Assembly: GCF_900101615.1 (NCBI RefSeq)
Contig: NZ_FMZX01000009.1
Location: forward strand, 112,265 to 176,264
DNA from: Belnapia rosea
GTDB taxonomy: Bacteria > Pseudomonadota > Alphaproteobacteria > Acetobacterales > Acetobacteraceae
Length of the DNA: 64,000 nt
Direction: 5' to 3'
The translations under genes were made by a program, and so were the position numbers. Below, one piece after another: positions 1 to 9,305 of the stretch (the stretch's first letter is position 1; every line of letters begins with the position of its first letter). Below the pieces are notes generated by a model. It worked only from the letters and a program-made list of their open reading frames with translations. It did no database searches and was not told the DNA's origin.

Positions 1-1
1 T

Positions 2-613
2 CTCGACAATGCAGGCTACCTGCGGGGAGGAGGGCCTGACATCGCCGCCCAGCTCGGCATGCGCTTGCCGCCGGGCTGGCGAGCGACGCTTCTCGCCAGA
101 GGCGGATCCGTTACGGCGGATGTAGCAGGCCAGCTTGGCCGGCTGCCGCGCGATGCCACACACCTTGTGATCAGCGCCGGTGGAAACGATGCCGGCCGGC
201 AGGAGGCCGTGCTGGGGGAGCCGGCGGGGAGCGTGGCCGAAGGCCTTGCCCGCATCGCAGCCATCCGGGAGGCATTCGCCCGGGACTACCGGACAATGCT
301 CGATGCGGCGCGGGGATCGTCCCTGCCCATCGCTGTCTGCACGATCTACGACCCGCGCTTCCCCGACCCCGGACGCCGCAGGCTGGCTGTCGTAGCCCTC
401 GCCGCCTTCAATGACGTCATCACGCGCGAGGCCTTCGCGAGAGACCTGCCAGTCATCGACCTGCGGCTGGTCTGCAATGCTGATGAGGACTTCGCCGCGC
501 CGACAGGGCCGGCGATACGGGGCGGCGCCAAGATCGTGGCTGAGATTGCCGCATGGGCTGCCAGGCGAGGTCCGGCGATTCGCCGTTCCGAGGTATTCGC
601 CGGTGGCAGCTAA
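2..613 (+). CDS. SGNH/GDSL-type hydrolase, 5' truncated by the window edge
   Basis: The reading frame is open from base 2, and the first ATG inside it (position 59) falls within conserved sequence, so the true start lies left of the window. The visible part carries the LDNAGY and SAGGND blocks typical of small SGNH hydrolases (the Asn of GGND being oxyanion-hole block III) and ends after an aspartate-rich VIDLRLV block. The Ser-containing block I and much of the N-terminus are missing here. Proteins of this family are usually esterases or lipases acting on small acyl or acetyl esters; the substrate cannot be read from the fragment. It converges on the MBL hydrolase gene that follows. Confidence 0.7.
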   Translation, partial: LDNAGYLRGGGPDIAAQLGMRLPPGWRATLLARGGSVTADVAGQLGRLPRDATHLVISAGGNDAGRQEAVLGEPAGSVAEGLARIAAIREAFARDYRTMLDAARGSSLPIAVCTIYDPRFPDPGRRRLAVVALAAFNDVITREAFARDLPVIDLRLVCNADEDFAAPTGPAIRGGAKIVAEIAAWAARRGPAIRRSEVFAGGS

Positions 614-753
614 CCCGTCAGCCGGGCATGAACGGCGTGCTCTGGCCAGCCAATCGAGTGGCCAGAATTTCCGCCATCAACCTCTCCAGGCTGAACCTCC
701 CTGCCCTGGCCACCTGATACGCGGCAGGCCCATCATGGGCGAGGAGGGGTCCC

Positions 754-1779
754 TCAGGAAGGCGACACCACATCGCGCCCCGCAGCCGCGGCGATCTCCA
801 TGAGAAGCCGTGCTTCTTGCCCCAGGTAGCGCGGCGAGAAGTGGAAAGGCTCGATACGACGGACGCCGGCCTCCCGTGCGATTTCGCCAGCCGCACGGGT
901 CGTCAGGTGCTGGCGATCCAGGGCCAAATGGGCATCCGCCGCAGCGAAAGGTGCCTCGATGAACAGGATATCGGCGCCGCGCGCCAAGGCGATGGCGGCG
1001 GCGCGGTTCGCCGGCATATCGGAAAGATCCGTGAGATAGGCCATGCGCTGCCCCGGCGTTACGCTGACGAGGTCGCGCAATGCGCCGAGCGGCAGCACGG
1101 AGGCACTCTGCATCCCGGAGGCATGCTCATAGACCGGGACCGGATGATCATCCGCCCGCCCTTCGGCCACGGCCGCCTTGAGGCCAGCCAGCCATGGGCC
1201 GGCCGTCAGCCGGCGCTCTTCCAGCCTGGTCGGCCAGACGTTGATATGCTTCGCTTCCTCCAGCGCGAAGCCGAGGCAGGCGGTGCCATGATCCAGCACT
1301 GCGGCACGCAGCCGCAACGGCCCTTGTCGTAGCACGGTGCCGTCCCGTGTCGCCGGAAGGGCCGGCAGCGCCTCGGCCTGAAAGCCACCATGCAGCCGGA
1401 GCCGGGCACGTGGCCAGGCTGCGGCCGTGGTCACCTCCGTGACCTCGAACACCAGGTCGGCCGGAATGCGGTCGGCGAGGTTCCAGGTATAGGCCTGCAG
1501 ACGGTGAAACAGACGCTGCGTGAAACCCTCGGGCCCGATGACGGTCAGGCGCTTGTCCCGCCCGATCAACAGCCGCAACAAGCGGTCGAAGCCGGCCCAG
1601 TGATCCATATGGGCATGCGATATCGCCACCACCTCCAGCCGCAGCAGATGGCGCGGCGTGAGGGTTGAAAGATCGCCGCAATCCAGCAGGACCGCACCGG
1701 ATTGATGCAGGACCTCCACATAGACGCCCGGATCGCCGGTCCGGCCGTTCAGCAGGCGTGGATGCAGGGTTGCTCGCAT
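754..1779 (-). CDS. MBL-fold metallo-hydrolase, RNase Z-like
   Basis: A 341-residue protein with the metal-binding HxHxDH motif (SHAHMDHWAG, about residues 54-63) preceded by LLDCGD, the usual start of an RNase Z-like metallo-beta-lactamase fold. Further candidate metal ligands are the Asp in YLTDLSD and the late His in EPFHFSP. The domain fills the whole protein and there is no signal peptide, so it should act in the cytosol as a zinc-dependent hydrolase. Stand-alone RNase Z-like proteins of this length are often annotated as ribonuclease Z, but the tRNA-recognition exosite arm is not obvious, so tRNA 3' processing is not claimed. The ATG at 1779 is the only start that keeps the first strand. 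Confidence 0.72.
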   Translation of the reverse strand: MRATLHPRLLNGRTGDPGVYVEVLHQSGAVLLDCGDLSTLTPRHLLRLEVVAISHAHMDHWAGFDRLLRLLIGRDKRLTVIGPEGFTQRLFHRLQAYTWNLADRIPADLVFEVTEVTTAAAWPRARLRLHGGFQAEALPALPATRDGTVLRQGPLRLRAAVLDHGTACLGFALEEAKHINVWPTRLEERRLTAGPWLAGLKAAVAEGRADDHPVPVYEHASGMQSASVLPLGALRDLVSVTPGQRMAYLTDLSDMPANRAAAIALARGADILFIEAPFAAADAHLALDRQHLTTRAAGEIAREAGVRRIEPFHFSPRYLGQEARLLMEIAAAAGRDVVSPS

Positions 1780-1978
1780 GCCTGCGGGAGTGCCACGCCT
1801 CGCCGGTGGCGTCGAGCCGAGCGGCTACGGCGCTTCCGGACAGGCACTGCAAGCCATGACGGCGGAGCGGGCGGATGAGTTCGCCACGCATCGTGGCACC
1901 GGACAGGCTACATCCTGCCTGCTTGCAATACGGCCAGGGCAAGCAGGGCCCGAGCCGCGCCCGATATGCGACCGCGGC

Positions 1979-2479
1979 TTAGCCCGTTGCCTGCTCGGCG
2001 TCACGGGTATCGGGGTTCGGTGCTGTCGGGTCCGGTGGCAACGCAGCGGCGGCGGTTCCGCCAGGCGGTGGCGCCGCCGCTGGGCGCCCCTGCTCCTCGG
2101 CCGCATGGAAGTCGAACTGGCCGTCATGCGACTGCCATTGCTGTACGGTCAGCACCTTCGCCCCGCCCCGGCTTTCATGTGGCCCGTGTACGGTGCCCGC
2201 GGCGTGGGTCAGGAAGGCACCGGGACCCAGCGCCTCCCCCGCCTCGATCAGGTCGCCCTCGAGGATGTAGTGCATCTCCGGCCCGCCCCGGTGGAAATGC
2301 GCCGGAATGCGGCTGCCAGCGGGCAGATGGACGATGGTGGTCACCACGCCCCGCGCCACATCCTGGTTGAGGATCTGGATCAGGAACGACCCGCCGGTCG
2401 CGCCCGGGATCTCGAAGGGTACGGCCTCGATGTCCTTGGCATCCACCATCAATCCCGCCGGGTCCATCGTCTCGTCCAT
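1979..2479 (-). CDS. cupin domain protein
   Basis: A small single-domain cupin of about 166 residues. The first cupin motif is clear (PAGSRIPAHFHRGGPEMHYILEG: two His, a Glu and a further His for metal binding), followed by the second motif around HAAGTVHGPH. The last 30 or so residues are Pro/Ala-rich and probably disordered. ChrR-type and small mononuclear-metal cupins look like this; they can be dioxygenases, isomerases or sensors, and the substrate is not evident. A GTG nine bases upstream (2488) is an alternative start, as is the ATG at 2467. Confidence 0.7.
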   Translation of the reverse strand: MDETMDPAGLMVDAKDIEAVPFEIPGATGGSFLIQILNQDVARGVVTTIVHLPAGSRIPAHFHRGGPEMHYILEGDLIEAGEALGPGAFLTHAAGTVHGPHESRGGAKVLTVQQWQSHDGQFDFHAAEEQGRPAAAPPPGGTAAAALPPDPTAPNPDTRDAEQATG

Positions 2480-2681
2480 CCTTGTCACTCGTCGGCGTCA
2501 ACGCCCCTCCTTCGCGGGAGGTTGCCGCTACGCCCACCGTGCCGTACCGGCGCTCCAGCTGGTGCATCGTCAGGCCACTCGCCGGATGGGCCAATCCCGC
2601 CATAGCGGAACGTCCAGGCCGATGGCGCAACCGGGCGAGGTCTCGCAGGTTCCGTTGAGCTTCCACATAGGCATACGAATC

Positions 2682-3653
2682 ATGGCGCTCCCGCCCCGTA
2701 TCGGGTTTCACGCCTCGCACGAGCAGTTCCCGCCCTCCGAGTTGTTGGCGCTGGCGCGGCAAGCCGAGCAGGCAGGCTTCGACTGTGCGATGTCCTCCGA
2801 CCATTTCCGGCCCTGGGGAATGGCACAGGGCCACTCAGGTTTTGCCTGGTCATGGCTGGGGGCGGCAATGGCATCGACCCGGTTGCCCTTCGGCGTCATC
2901 TCGGCACCGGGCTATCGCTATCACCCCGCCATCATCGCTCAGGGGGCAGCGACCTTGGCCGAGATGTTCCCTGGCCGCTTCTGGCTGGCCCTGGGCAGCG
3001 GCCAGCGCCTGAACGAGGACATCACCGGCCTGGCCTGGCCGGACAAGCCCGAGCGCACCGCCCGCTTGCGCGAATGCGCCGATGTTATCCGCGCCCTGCT
3101 CGCGGGTGAGACGGTAACCCATCGCGGCCGCGTCACGGTGGTCGATGCGAAGCTCTATAGCCGGCCCGCCCGGCCACCCGCGCTGCTCGGTGCGGCGGTC
3201 ACCGAAGCGACGGCGGAAGCCGTGGGCGCCTGGGCCGACGGGCTTCTCACGGTGTCAGCATCCCCGGACCAGATGCGGAAAGTGGTGCAGGCCTTTCGCC
3301 GCGGCGGCGGCGAGGGAAAGCGCATGGTCGTGCAGGTCGCCTTGAATTGGGCACCGACCGAGGAGGAAGCCCTGGCCGGAGCGCATGAGCAATGGCGCAC
3401 CAACATGATCGGCGGCGATGTGAATTGGGAGCTGCGCACACCGGAGGAGTTCGATACCGCGACACGGTTCGTGCGGCCCGAGGACATGCATGAGTCCGTC
3501 TGGATCTCCTCCGACCTCTGCTGGCACCTTGCCCGCATCGCGGAGCTTGCCGAGCTGGGCTTCGAGGAGATCCACCTTCATCAGGTCGGTCGCAACCAGC
3601 AGGTATTCATCGACAAATTCGGGGAGCAGGTGCTGCCCAGGCTGCGTGGGTGA
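2682..3653 (+). CDS. LLM-class flavin-dependent oxidoreductase (TIM barrel)
   Basis: A 323-residue luciferase-like monooxygenase family protein. It begins with IGFHASHEQFPPSEL, has the SSDHFRPW segment, the FPGRFWLALGSGQRLNE loop and the VGRNQQVFIDKFGEQVLP end that are typical of the FMN-using group related to F420-dependent glucose-6-phosphate dehydrogenase. The in-frame ORF extends upstream to 2307, but the ATG at 2682 directly precedes the first conserved strand, so it is chosen. It lies 10 bases before the SMP-30 lactonase gene on the same strand, which suggests co-transcription and a role in oxidising a sugar-like or small alcohol substrate to a lactone. That last step is inference. Confidence 0.78.
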   Translation: MALPPRIGFHASHEQFPPSELLALARQAEQAGFDCAMSSDHFRPWGMAQGHSGFAWSWLGAAMASTRLPFGVISAPGYRYHPAIIAQGAATLAEMFPGRFWLALGSGQRLNEDITGLAWPDKPERTARLRECADVIRALLAGETVTHRGRVTVVDAKLYSRPARPPALLGAAVTEATAEAVGAWADGLLTVSASPDQMRKVVQAFRRGGGEGKRMVVQVALNWAPTEEEALAGAHEQWRTNMIGGDVNWELRTPEEFDTATRFVRPEDMHESVWISSDLCWHLARIAELAELGFEEIHLHQVGRNQQVFIDKFGEQVLPRLRG

Positions 3654-3663
3654 GGGAGCCGGG

Positions 3664-4545
3664 ATGACCGCCGCAGCTGCGGCATGCGGCACGGCGCGCC
3701 TTGTCTGGGCCGCCGGTGCCTGCCTGGGAGAGGGCGCACTCTGGGACGACCGGACAGGCGAGCTCTGGTGGATCGATATCCAGGGCTGCCGCCTGCATCG
3801 GATGGACGAGACGGGCCACACCCGGAGATCATGGGACCTGCCGCAGGAGCCAGGCTGCCTGGCGCTCACGGACCATCCCGCGAGGATCATCATAGGGCTA
3901 CGGACCGGCCTCTTCTTCTTCGATCCCGAGACGGAGCATCTTGAGTTCCTGGCCGCGCCGGAGGGCCACTCCGCGCGCCACCGCCTGAATGATGGGAAAG
4001 TGGACCCCGCCGGACGGTTCTGGTTCGGCACCATGCATGTCGATGAGCACCCATCGGAGGGTGCGCTTCATCGCCTGGACGGCCCCCGGCAGCTGACGCG
4101 CATCGACGGGCCTTACACCGTTCCGAACGGCCCCGCCTTCGCTCCGGACGGACGGGTCATGTACTGCGCCGACAGCCCGGCACGCATCATCTATTCCTTC
4201 GAGCTGGGCGGTGGAGCCATGCGGAGGCGCGAGTTCGTTCGCTTCGCCGAGGACGAAGGCTATCCCGACGGGATGACCACGGATGCCGCGGGATGCCTCT
4301 GGGTCGCGCATTGGGGTGGCGGTTCCGTATCCCGCTTTGATCCTGATGGAAGGCGCCTGGCCAGGATCGAGGTACCAGCCGAGAATGTCACGAGCTGCAC
4401 CTTCGGCGGTGCCGATATGCAGATGCTCTTCATCACGACGGCCGGCGGCTCGGGCATTCCCGGCGACGGGACTGCGGGCGGTGTCTATGCGGTCAGAACC
4501 GGGGCATCCGGCCTGCCCGCAGGACGAGCTTCGCGATTCTCCTGA
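3664..4545 (+). CDS. SMP-30/gluconolactonase/LRE family lactonase
   Basis: A six-bladed beta-propeller lactonase of 293 residues. Expected metal ligands are all present: the Glu in LGEGALW (residue 23), the Asn in VPNGPAFAPDG and the Asp in YPDGMTTD; LNDGKVDPAGRFWFGTM is the substrate-lid blade. These enzymes open sugar lactones (glucono-, galactono- or arabinono-lactone) with a divalent metal. No signal peptide is seen, so it is cytosolic. With the preceding oxidoreductase and the following glycosidases it could form the lactonase step of an oxidative sugar pathway. The ATG at 3664 follows a GGGAGCCGGG purine stretch. Confidence 0.85.
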   Translation: MTAAAAACGTARLVWAAGACLGEGALWDDRTGELWWIDIQGCRLHRMDETGHTRRSWDLPQEPGCLALTDHPARIIIGLRTGLFFFDPETEHLEFLAAPEGHSARHRLNDGKVDPAGRFWFGTMHVDEHPSEGALHRLDGPRQLTRIDGPYTVPNGPAFAPDGRVMYCADSPARIIYSFELGGGAMRRREFVRFAEDEGYPDGMTTDAAGCLWVAHWGGGSVSRFDPDGRRLARIEVPAENVTSCTFGGADMQMLFITTAGGSGIPGDGTAGGVYAVRTGASGLPAGRASRFS

Positions 4546-4654
4546 CATGCGCCGGCCCATCGATGCGAAGGCCGAGGCTGGGCCCATGCAACGAGGTCCC
4601 GGCTGCGCTGTTTCCATGCATGGGGGCCGTCATCGGCACCGGGGATCTGGAAGC

Positions 4655-5251
4655 ATGAATGAGCGTAGCACCGCGGCTATCCCGATGGATCCGGCCTCTC
4701 AGCTGGCAGACCTGATCGACCTGCTCCAGCTGGAATTCGATGCGCTGCCAACCTATGCGGCCGCCATTTCCGCGCTGCGCCGCCCGGCCTTCCGGGACGC
4801 GCTGCAGGGTTACAAGGCCGAGCACCTGCGGCATGTCCGCGCGCTCTCGACGGAGATCGAAGCCCTTGGCGGCGTCCCGCTGCCATTCCCGCATCTGCCG
4901 ACGGGCCTGTTCAAGCTTGCGGTACAACTCCTCGGCCTGCCGGGCGGCGACCGCGCCATCCTGCTGGCCTTCGTCTCGAACGAATGGCAGTCGCGGGAAA
5001 AATACGCCCGTTACGCCGCCCGTCCCTATCCGCCGAGGCTGGCCGCCCTGTTGCGCCAGCACGCCGATGACGAGGCTCGCCACTACGACTGGGCCTGCGC
5101 CGCGCTGGAGGAACTGGGTTGCGGGGAGGCCACGCCGCTCGGCCAGGCGAGCCGGCTCTTTGCGCGCTTCCATGGCACCACCGCGGATGCGCTGGAGAGC
5201 GTCGGCCGCGCCGGCGTCGAAGCAAGCGTCCGGATGTTGCGGCCAGCCTAA
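4655..5251 (+). CDS. ferritin-like four-helix-bundle protein
   Basis: A helical protein of 198 residues with carboxylate and histidine residues spaced as in ferritin-like di-iron bundles: Glu27 in QLEFDAL, Glu56/His60 in AEHLRHV, Glu110 in SNEWQSRE, and an exact ExxH at Glu140-His143 (DDEARHYDW). The second helix pair has a good match and the first a looser one, so iron binding is likely but not certain. It resembles small stress-associated proteins of the DUF2383/PA2169 type. It has no signal peptide. The ATG at 4655 is chosen because the upstream extension is low-complexity out-of-character sequence; the next gene starts about 40 bases downstream. Confidence 0.6.
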   Translation: MNERSTAAIPMDPASQLADLIDLLQLEFDALPTYAAAISALRRPAFRDALQGYKAEHLRHVRALSTEIEALGGVPLPFPHLPTGLFKLAVQLLGLPGGDRAILLAFVSNEWQSREKYARYAARPYPPRLAALLRQHADDEARHYDWACAALEELGCGEATPLGQASRLFARFHGTTADALESVGRAGVEASVRMLRPA

Positions 5252-5289
5252 GGCCGCAACCGCGACTGACTCTGCCCACGGAGCACGGC

Positions 5290-6324
5290 TTGGCCCAGTA
5301 TCTCGAGACCACCTATCGCAATCCGCTCATCGAGGAGGTCTGGGCCGACCCCGCCGTGACGGGGCCGGACGACGATGGTTTCTACTGGTCCTATGCCACG
5401 GATGACGACCACGAACCCCTGCCGCGCCGCCTCTTCAAGGTCGCCCGCTCCCGCGACCTGGTGCATTGGGAGACGCATCCGCCCGGCACGGAGGCCGGCG
5501 CCTTCGCCGCGCCCATCCCGAATTATGGCCGCTACCGCGCGGCCTGGGCGCCCGATATCCGGCGCCTCGGCGCGACGGGCTGGCGCTTCTACGGCACCTT
5601 GAAGTTCGACGACCATGAGGATGCCGGGCCCGAAGGCCATGGCATCTTCGTGGCCCCTTCGTCAGGGCCGACCGGCTTTACCGAACCAACCGTCCTGCAG
5701 CGCGGCCCGGGCTTCACCACCATCGACCCTTGCTTCTACCACTCGACAGTACTCGGCCGGAATTTCCTCTACTGGGGTTCCGGCCATGCGCCGATCCTCG
5801 GCCAGGAGCTGACGGAGGATGGGTTGGGCTTCGCCCCTGGCTCGGTGCCCCGAGCGGTGCTCGCCCCAACGCCTGGTGACTGGTCGGACCGCCTCTGGGA
5901 GGGCGTGCATGTCATCGAGAACCCGCTGACCCGGGAGCCGATCATGCTGGCGTCCAAGGTCGATACCTGGGTCGGTCCCTACCAGGCCTTCGCCCTCCGC
6001 GGAGGGGCGCATCCGCTCGATCCCTTCACCCCGGCACCGAGCCCTGCCCCGCTGCTGGCCGAGAACGCGGCCTGGAATCGCTGCGGCCAGGTCTTCGTGC
6101 AGGCGGACGCCATCGGGCAGCTCTGGCTCTTCTACCACGCCGTGCGCGGCGACCAGGTCATCCCCGGCACCGAGTCGCTCGAGGCGAATGGCAGGCGCGG
6201 CATCCCACTGCGGCAGATGTGCATGGAGCGCCTGCTCTTCGACAGCGCCGGCTTTCCCTATGTCGAGGGCGGCGGCCCATCCTCCACGCTGAAGACCGGG
6301 CCGGTGGTGTTGCACCGGGCCTGA
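5290..6324 (+). CDS. glycoside hydrolase family 43-type protein
   Basis: A five-bladed propeller glycosidase of 344 residues. The NPLIEEVWADP start holds the conserved general-base Asp (residue 20), and the RAAWAPDI, TIDPCFYH and LWEGVHVIEN blocks supply the other blade motifs including the probable acid Glu of WEG. GH43 enzymes cut arabinan, arabinoxylan or xylo-oligosaccharides. There is no ATG near the conserved start; a TTG at 5290 preceded by GGAG six bases upstream (5280-5283) is the best start. No signal peptide, so it probably processes imported oligosaccharides in the cytosol. Confidence 0.75.
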   Translation: MAQYLETTYRNPLIEEVWADPAVTGPDDDGFYWSYATDDDHEPLPRRLFKVARSRDLVHWETHPPGTEAGAFAAPIPNYGRYRAAWAPDIRRLGATGWRFYGTLKFDDHEDAGPEGHGIFVAPSSGPTGFTEPTVLQRGPGFTTIDPCFYHSTVLGRNFLYWGSGHAPILGQELTEDGLGFAPGSVPRAVLAPTPGDWSDRLWEGVHVIENPLTREPIMLASKVDTWVGPYQAFALRGGAHPLDPFTPAPSPAPLLAENAAWNRCGQVFVQADAIGQLWLFYHAVRGDQVIPGTESLEANGRRGIPLRQMCMERLLFDSAGFPYVEGGGPSSTLKTGPVVLHRA

Positions 6325-6334
6325 GGCCTGCCAG

Positions 6335-7537
6335 TCAGCCCCGCAGCGCCTGCGCCGAGATGGCCCGCGGCGCCGCCGGCATCGCCTGGAACAGGGCCTG
6401 CTGCCGCGCAAGCTCGGCGGCGAGCGGGGCATCGACGATGCGCTGCCCGCCCCGTGCCTCCAGCTCGAACAACCCGTTGGGGCAATAGCGGTCGTCATCC
6501 CAGCCGAGATGGCTGAGGATGGGATAGAGGCAGATCCCCTCCACCGGCACGCCGGCCTGGATCGCAGCGCGCACCTCCTCGCTGACATAGCGCAGCCAGC
6601 TCGGGCGGGCCGCACCCTCGATGCTGGTCTCCGCCACGAAAAGCGGACACTGGTAGCGGGCATGGACCTCCGCCAGCATGTCCCGCAGGGGCCGCCAGCG
6701 CGGGTCGTAGACGGACAACGCGTCACGCGAGGGGCGCCAGTCCGGCCCTGCATCCGCCGGCCGGGCGGCATCGGGGAAGAGCCACTGGTTGTTCCAGTAG
6801 AAATTCACCCCGATGGCATCGACCGCCTCCGGGCTGCCGCCGAGTTCCGGCTCGCGGCGCCCGGTCAGCATGTCCCAGCCGTCGTACTGCGAGGCGGTAT
6901 AGGTGCGGGCGATCTCGGGGTCCGCATATGGACGCGGGGCGATGTGGATGACCGGATCGATGGCGAAGGCCCGACTGCCGGGCACGGCCGCCCGCACTGC
7001 AGCCGTGCCGGCGAGCGCGGCCCGTACCAGCTGCCGCTTGAGCGCATCGGCCTGGCCCGTGGAGCCCGGATTCATGATCGCCATATCGCCCCCGGCCCAG
7101 GCAAAGAAGGCAATCTCGTTGACCGGACAAATCAGCGGCGGCCGCCCGGTCTCGTCCAGATGCAGCCGCGCGAAAGCGGCGGCATAAGCGGCGAAACCCT
7201 CGACGAAGTTGGGGGACCAGATGTCGATGTGATCCGGCCAGCCGTAATGGCAAAGGTCCCAGATCACTTGGCTGCCAGCCGCTTCCGCCGCCCGCAACAG
7301 CGGCAACAGGGAAGACCACTCGTACTGCCCGGGCTGTGCCTCGACCAGATGCCAGCGCACGCCGTCGCGAATGGTGCGGATGCCATGCTCCGCGGCCTGG
7401 CGGTAATCCTGCGCCGCCAGCGTGTCGTGCCTGGTGCCGGCGATCAGGTCCAGCCGCTGGCCATCGGCGCGCCGATGGGTGGAGCATTCGAAGCCCCCCA
7501 GGAAGAAGCTGCTGAAAAGCTGCGATCGGAACGGCAT
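6335..7537 (-). CDS. clan A glycosidase, GH1-like, 400 residues
   Basis: A TIM-barrel retaining glycosidase of clan GH-A. The acid/base glutamate lies in CPVNEIAFF (Glu141) and the nucleophile in FVAETSIEG (Glu303), 162 residues apart. The first strand reads SSFFLGGFECSTHR, a beta-glucosidase-like start. At 400 residues it is shorter than the usual GH1 beta-glucosidase (about 450), so it may belong to a neighbouring GH-A family. It converges with the GH43 gene ten bases away and is followed upstream by a second GH1-type gene on the same strand. The ATG at 7537 has AGGAG about 11 bases ahead. Confidence 0.72.
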   Translation of the reverse strand: MPFRSQLFSSFFLGGFECSTHRRADGQRLDLIAGTRHDTLAAQDYRQAAEHGIRTIRDGVRWHLVEAQPGQYEWSSLLPLLRAAEAAGSQVIWDLCHYGWPDHIDIWSPNFVEGFAAYAAAFARLHLDETGRPPLICPVNEIAFFAWAGGDMAIMNPGSTGQADALKRQLVRAALAGTAAVRAAVPGSRAFAIDPVIHIAPRPYADPEIARTYTASQYDGWDMLTGRREPELGGSPEAVDAIGVNFYWNNQWLFPDAARPADAGPDWRPSRDALSVYDPRWRPLRDMLAEVHARYQCPLFVAETSIEGAARPSWLRYVSEEVRAAIQAGVPVEGICLYPILSHLGWDDDRYCPNGLFELEARGGQRIVDAPLAAELARQQALFQAMPAAPRAISAQALRG

Positions 7538-7781
7538 GGCTGGCGACTTCTCCTGGCGGGCAGGTCATCCGCGGGTAGTGGGCCAATCCTCGGCCGGAGC
7601 GGTGACAGGCTGACGGCAGGAAGACGGCTTGCCGGTGCTGGTTGCATCGGCAAGCCACCCGATATGCCCAGGACTCAAACCCAGAGCTCGACAGATTCAG
7701 CGGGCCGATCCCTCGCCGGGCAGGACGGCCCTCACCGCCATCCGGCCTTTTCATCCTGCACGAGAGAGCCCCGTCCCTCCG

Positions 7782-9305
7782 TCAGCCCGCCGCCTGCTTC
7801 GGCGGCACGAGGAAGCGGTCCTCGCGGCGCCACCAGCCGGGCTGTTGCAGCAGCGGATGCTCGAAGCGGCCCTGCCGTGCAATGGCTTCGGCCGCCTTGG
7901 CGATCAGCCGCGGATGCGGCCGTCCGCTCGGGTGGCGCATGTCGAAGACGCCCGGCTCATAATGTCCGGTCTTCTGGGTCAGCAGGCTGTTCCAGTCGAC
8001 GGCGCCGAGCAGCGACCAGATCGTCACGGCCCGGATATCGGCACCCTCGGCGCGCAGCCCTGCCGCGGCATCCCAGGCTTCCAGGAACCAGCGGACCTGC
8101 TCATGCTCCGGGCACCAGCCGATATGCGCCTCGGTGATGGCCAGGGGAATGGAGCCGTATCGGTCCCAGGCCTCACGCAGGCGAGGCTCCCAGCCCGTTC
8201 CCTCATGCGGCGGCAACGGCACCCGCGCGGCCTCGATATCGGCATAGGCGTCGCGGCCGTTGCCGCCATGCATGTGCTCCGGATAGAGCGCCAGGCGGTG
8301 ATCCAGGAAGCGTTCGCTGGTAATGTAGTAGTTGAAGCCGATCACCATCGGGCCGAGATCCTGGGCACGGAACTCGTCCAGCTCAGCCTCCGTCACGTCG
8401 GCGGCGAGCAACCGCCGCCACCAGGGATGGTCCCGGTCAACGCGGCCGGTCAACAGGTCGAGGCTGAGCCAGCGCCGCTCGTTCTCGTCCTCCGCCTGGT
8501 AGGCCAGCTTTGGCGTGCTGAAGGTCTTCCCCAGATCCTCGGTCTGCACCAGCTCCGCATCGGGGATGACACGGCGAATGGCGCGCATGGCCAGCACGAC
8601 CGCGCGGCATTCATTCGCCAGGATGCGCAGGAAGGTCGCCTCGTCAGTCCCATGCGGGAACCAATGGCCGTAGAGGCCCGAGAAGCGTGCCGTGGTCAGC
8701 GGCTCATTCACCGGGGTCCAGGATTTGATCCAGGGATAGCGCCGCGCGGTACGCTCCGCCTGCTCCGCCAGCAGCTCCGGGAAGTTCGGATCGAGCAGGT
8801 TGGTGTAGTGCGGGCCGCCACCGTGGTGAACAAGGCCGGCGATCGGCGTGATGCCCAACTCCCTCAGCCGGGCCAGCCGCTCATCATGCCACCGCCAATC
8901 GCATTCGCCGGGCTGCTCCGGCGCTACATGCTCCCAGAGGACAGGGTAGCGCAGCTTGCGGAAGCCCAGCCGGGCCACCGCCTCGAGATCGTCGATGCGA
9001 TGGTAATGGCCACTCTCGCGCAGCTGGTCCCGCCACATGTCGCCGACGCGGAGGACCGTGCACTCGATGCCTCCCCACAGCTCAAGCTCGGACGCAGCGC
9101 GCCGTGTCGCGGCCTCGGCGATGCCGAGGTCGTTGGCCGGCGTCTCGTTCAGGACACTGAGATCGTCGACGACAGGCGAAGACCAGGAGGCTTCCACGCA
9201 ATCCCCACGTGGCCCAGGCGCCGGGTGCTGGTCGGCCGGTGATCCGGCTTGCAGCATATCACCCGATCCATCGTCGAGCATCGTGAAACTGGTGGAATCA
9301 GTCAT
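7782..9305 (-). CDS. family 1 glycosyl hydrolase
   Basis: A protein of about 507 residues. The N-terminal 80 or so residues are variable; the barrel begins at ELWGGIECTVLRVGD and contains acid/base Glu in TPVNEPLT and the probable nucleophile in ITEAHIGW. This layout is that of the GH1-like proteins that in other bacteria are found alone or fused to an RmlD-type reductase; here no reductase domain is present. The ATG at 9305 is preferred over the one at 9341 because GGGAG sits six bases upstream. It lies about 245 bases upstream of the other glycosidase on the same strand, so an operon is possible. Confidence 0.72.
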   Translation of the reverse strand: MTDSTSFTMLDDGSGDMLQAGSPADQHPAPGPRGDCVEASWSSPVVDDLSVLNETPANDLGIAEAATRRAASELELWGGIECTVLRVGDMWRDQLRESGHYHRIDDLEAVARLGFRKLRYPVLWEHVAPEQPGECDWRWHDERLARLRELGITPIAGLVHHGGGPHYTNLLDPNFPELLAEQAERTARRYPWIKSWTPVNEPLTTARFSGLYGHWFPHGTDEATFLRILANECRAVVLAMRAIRRVIPDAELVQTEDLGKTFSTPKLAYQAEDENERRWLSLDLLTGRVDRDHPWWRRLLAADVTEAELDEFRAQDLGPMVIGFNYYITSERFLDHRLALYPEHMHGGNGRDAYADIEAARVPLPPHEGTGWEPRLREAWDRYGSIPLAITEAHIGWCPEHEQVRWFLEAWDAAAGLRAEGADIRAVTIWSLLGAVDWNSLLTQKTGHYEPGVFDMRHPSGRPHPRLIAKAAEAIARQGRFEHPLLQQPGWWRREDRFLVPPKQAAG

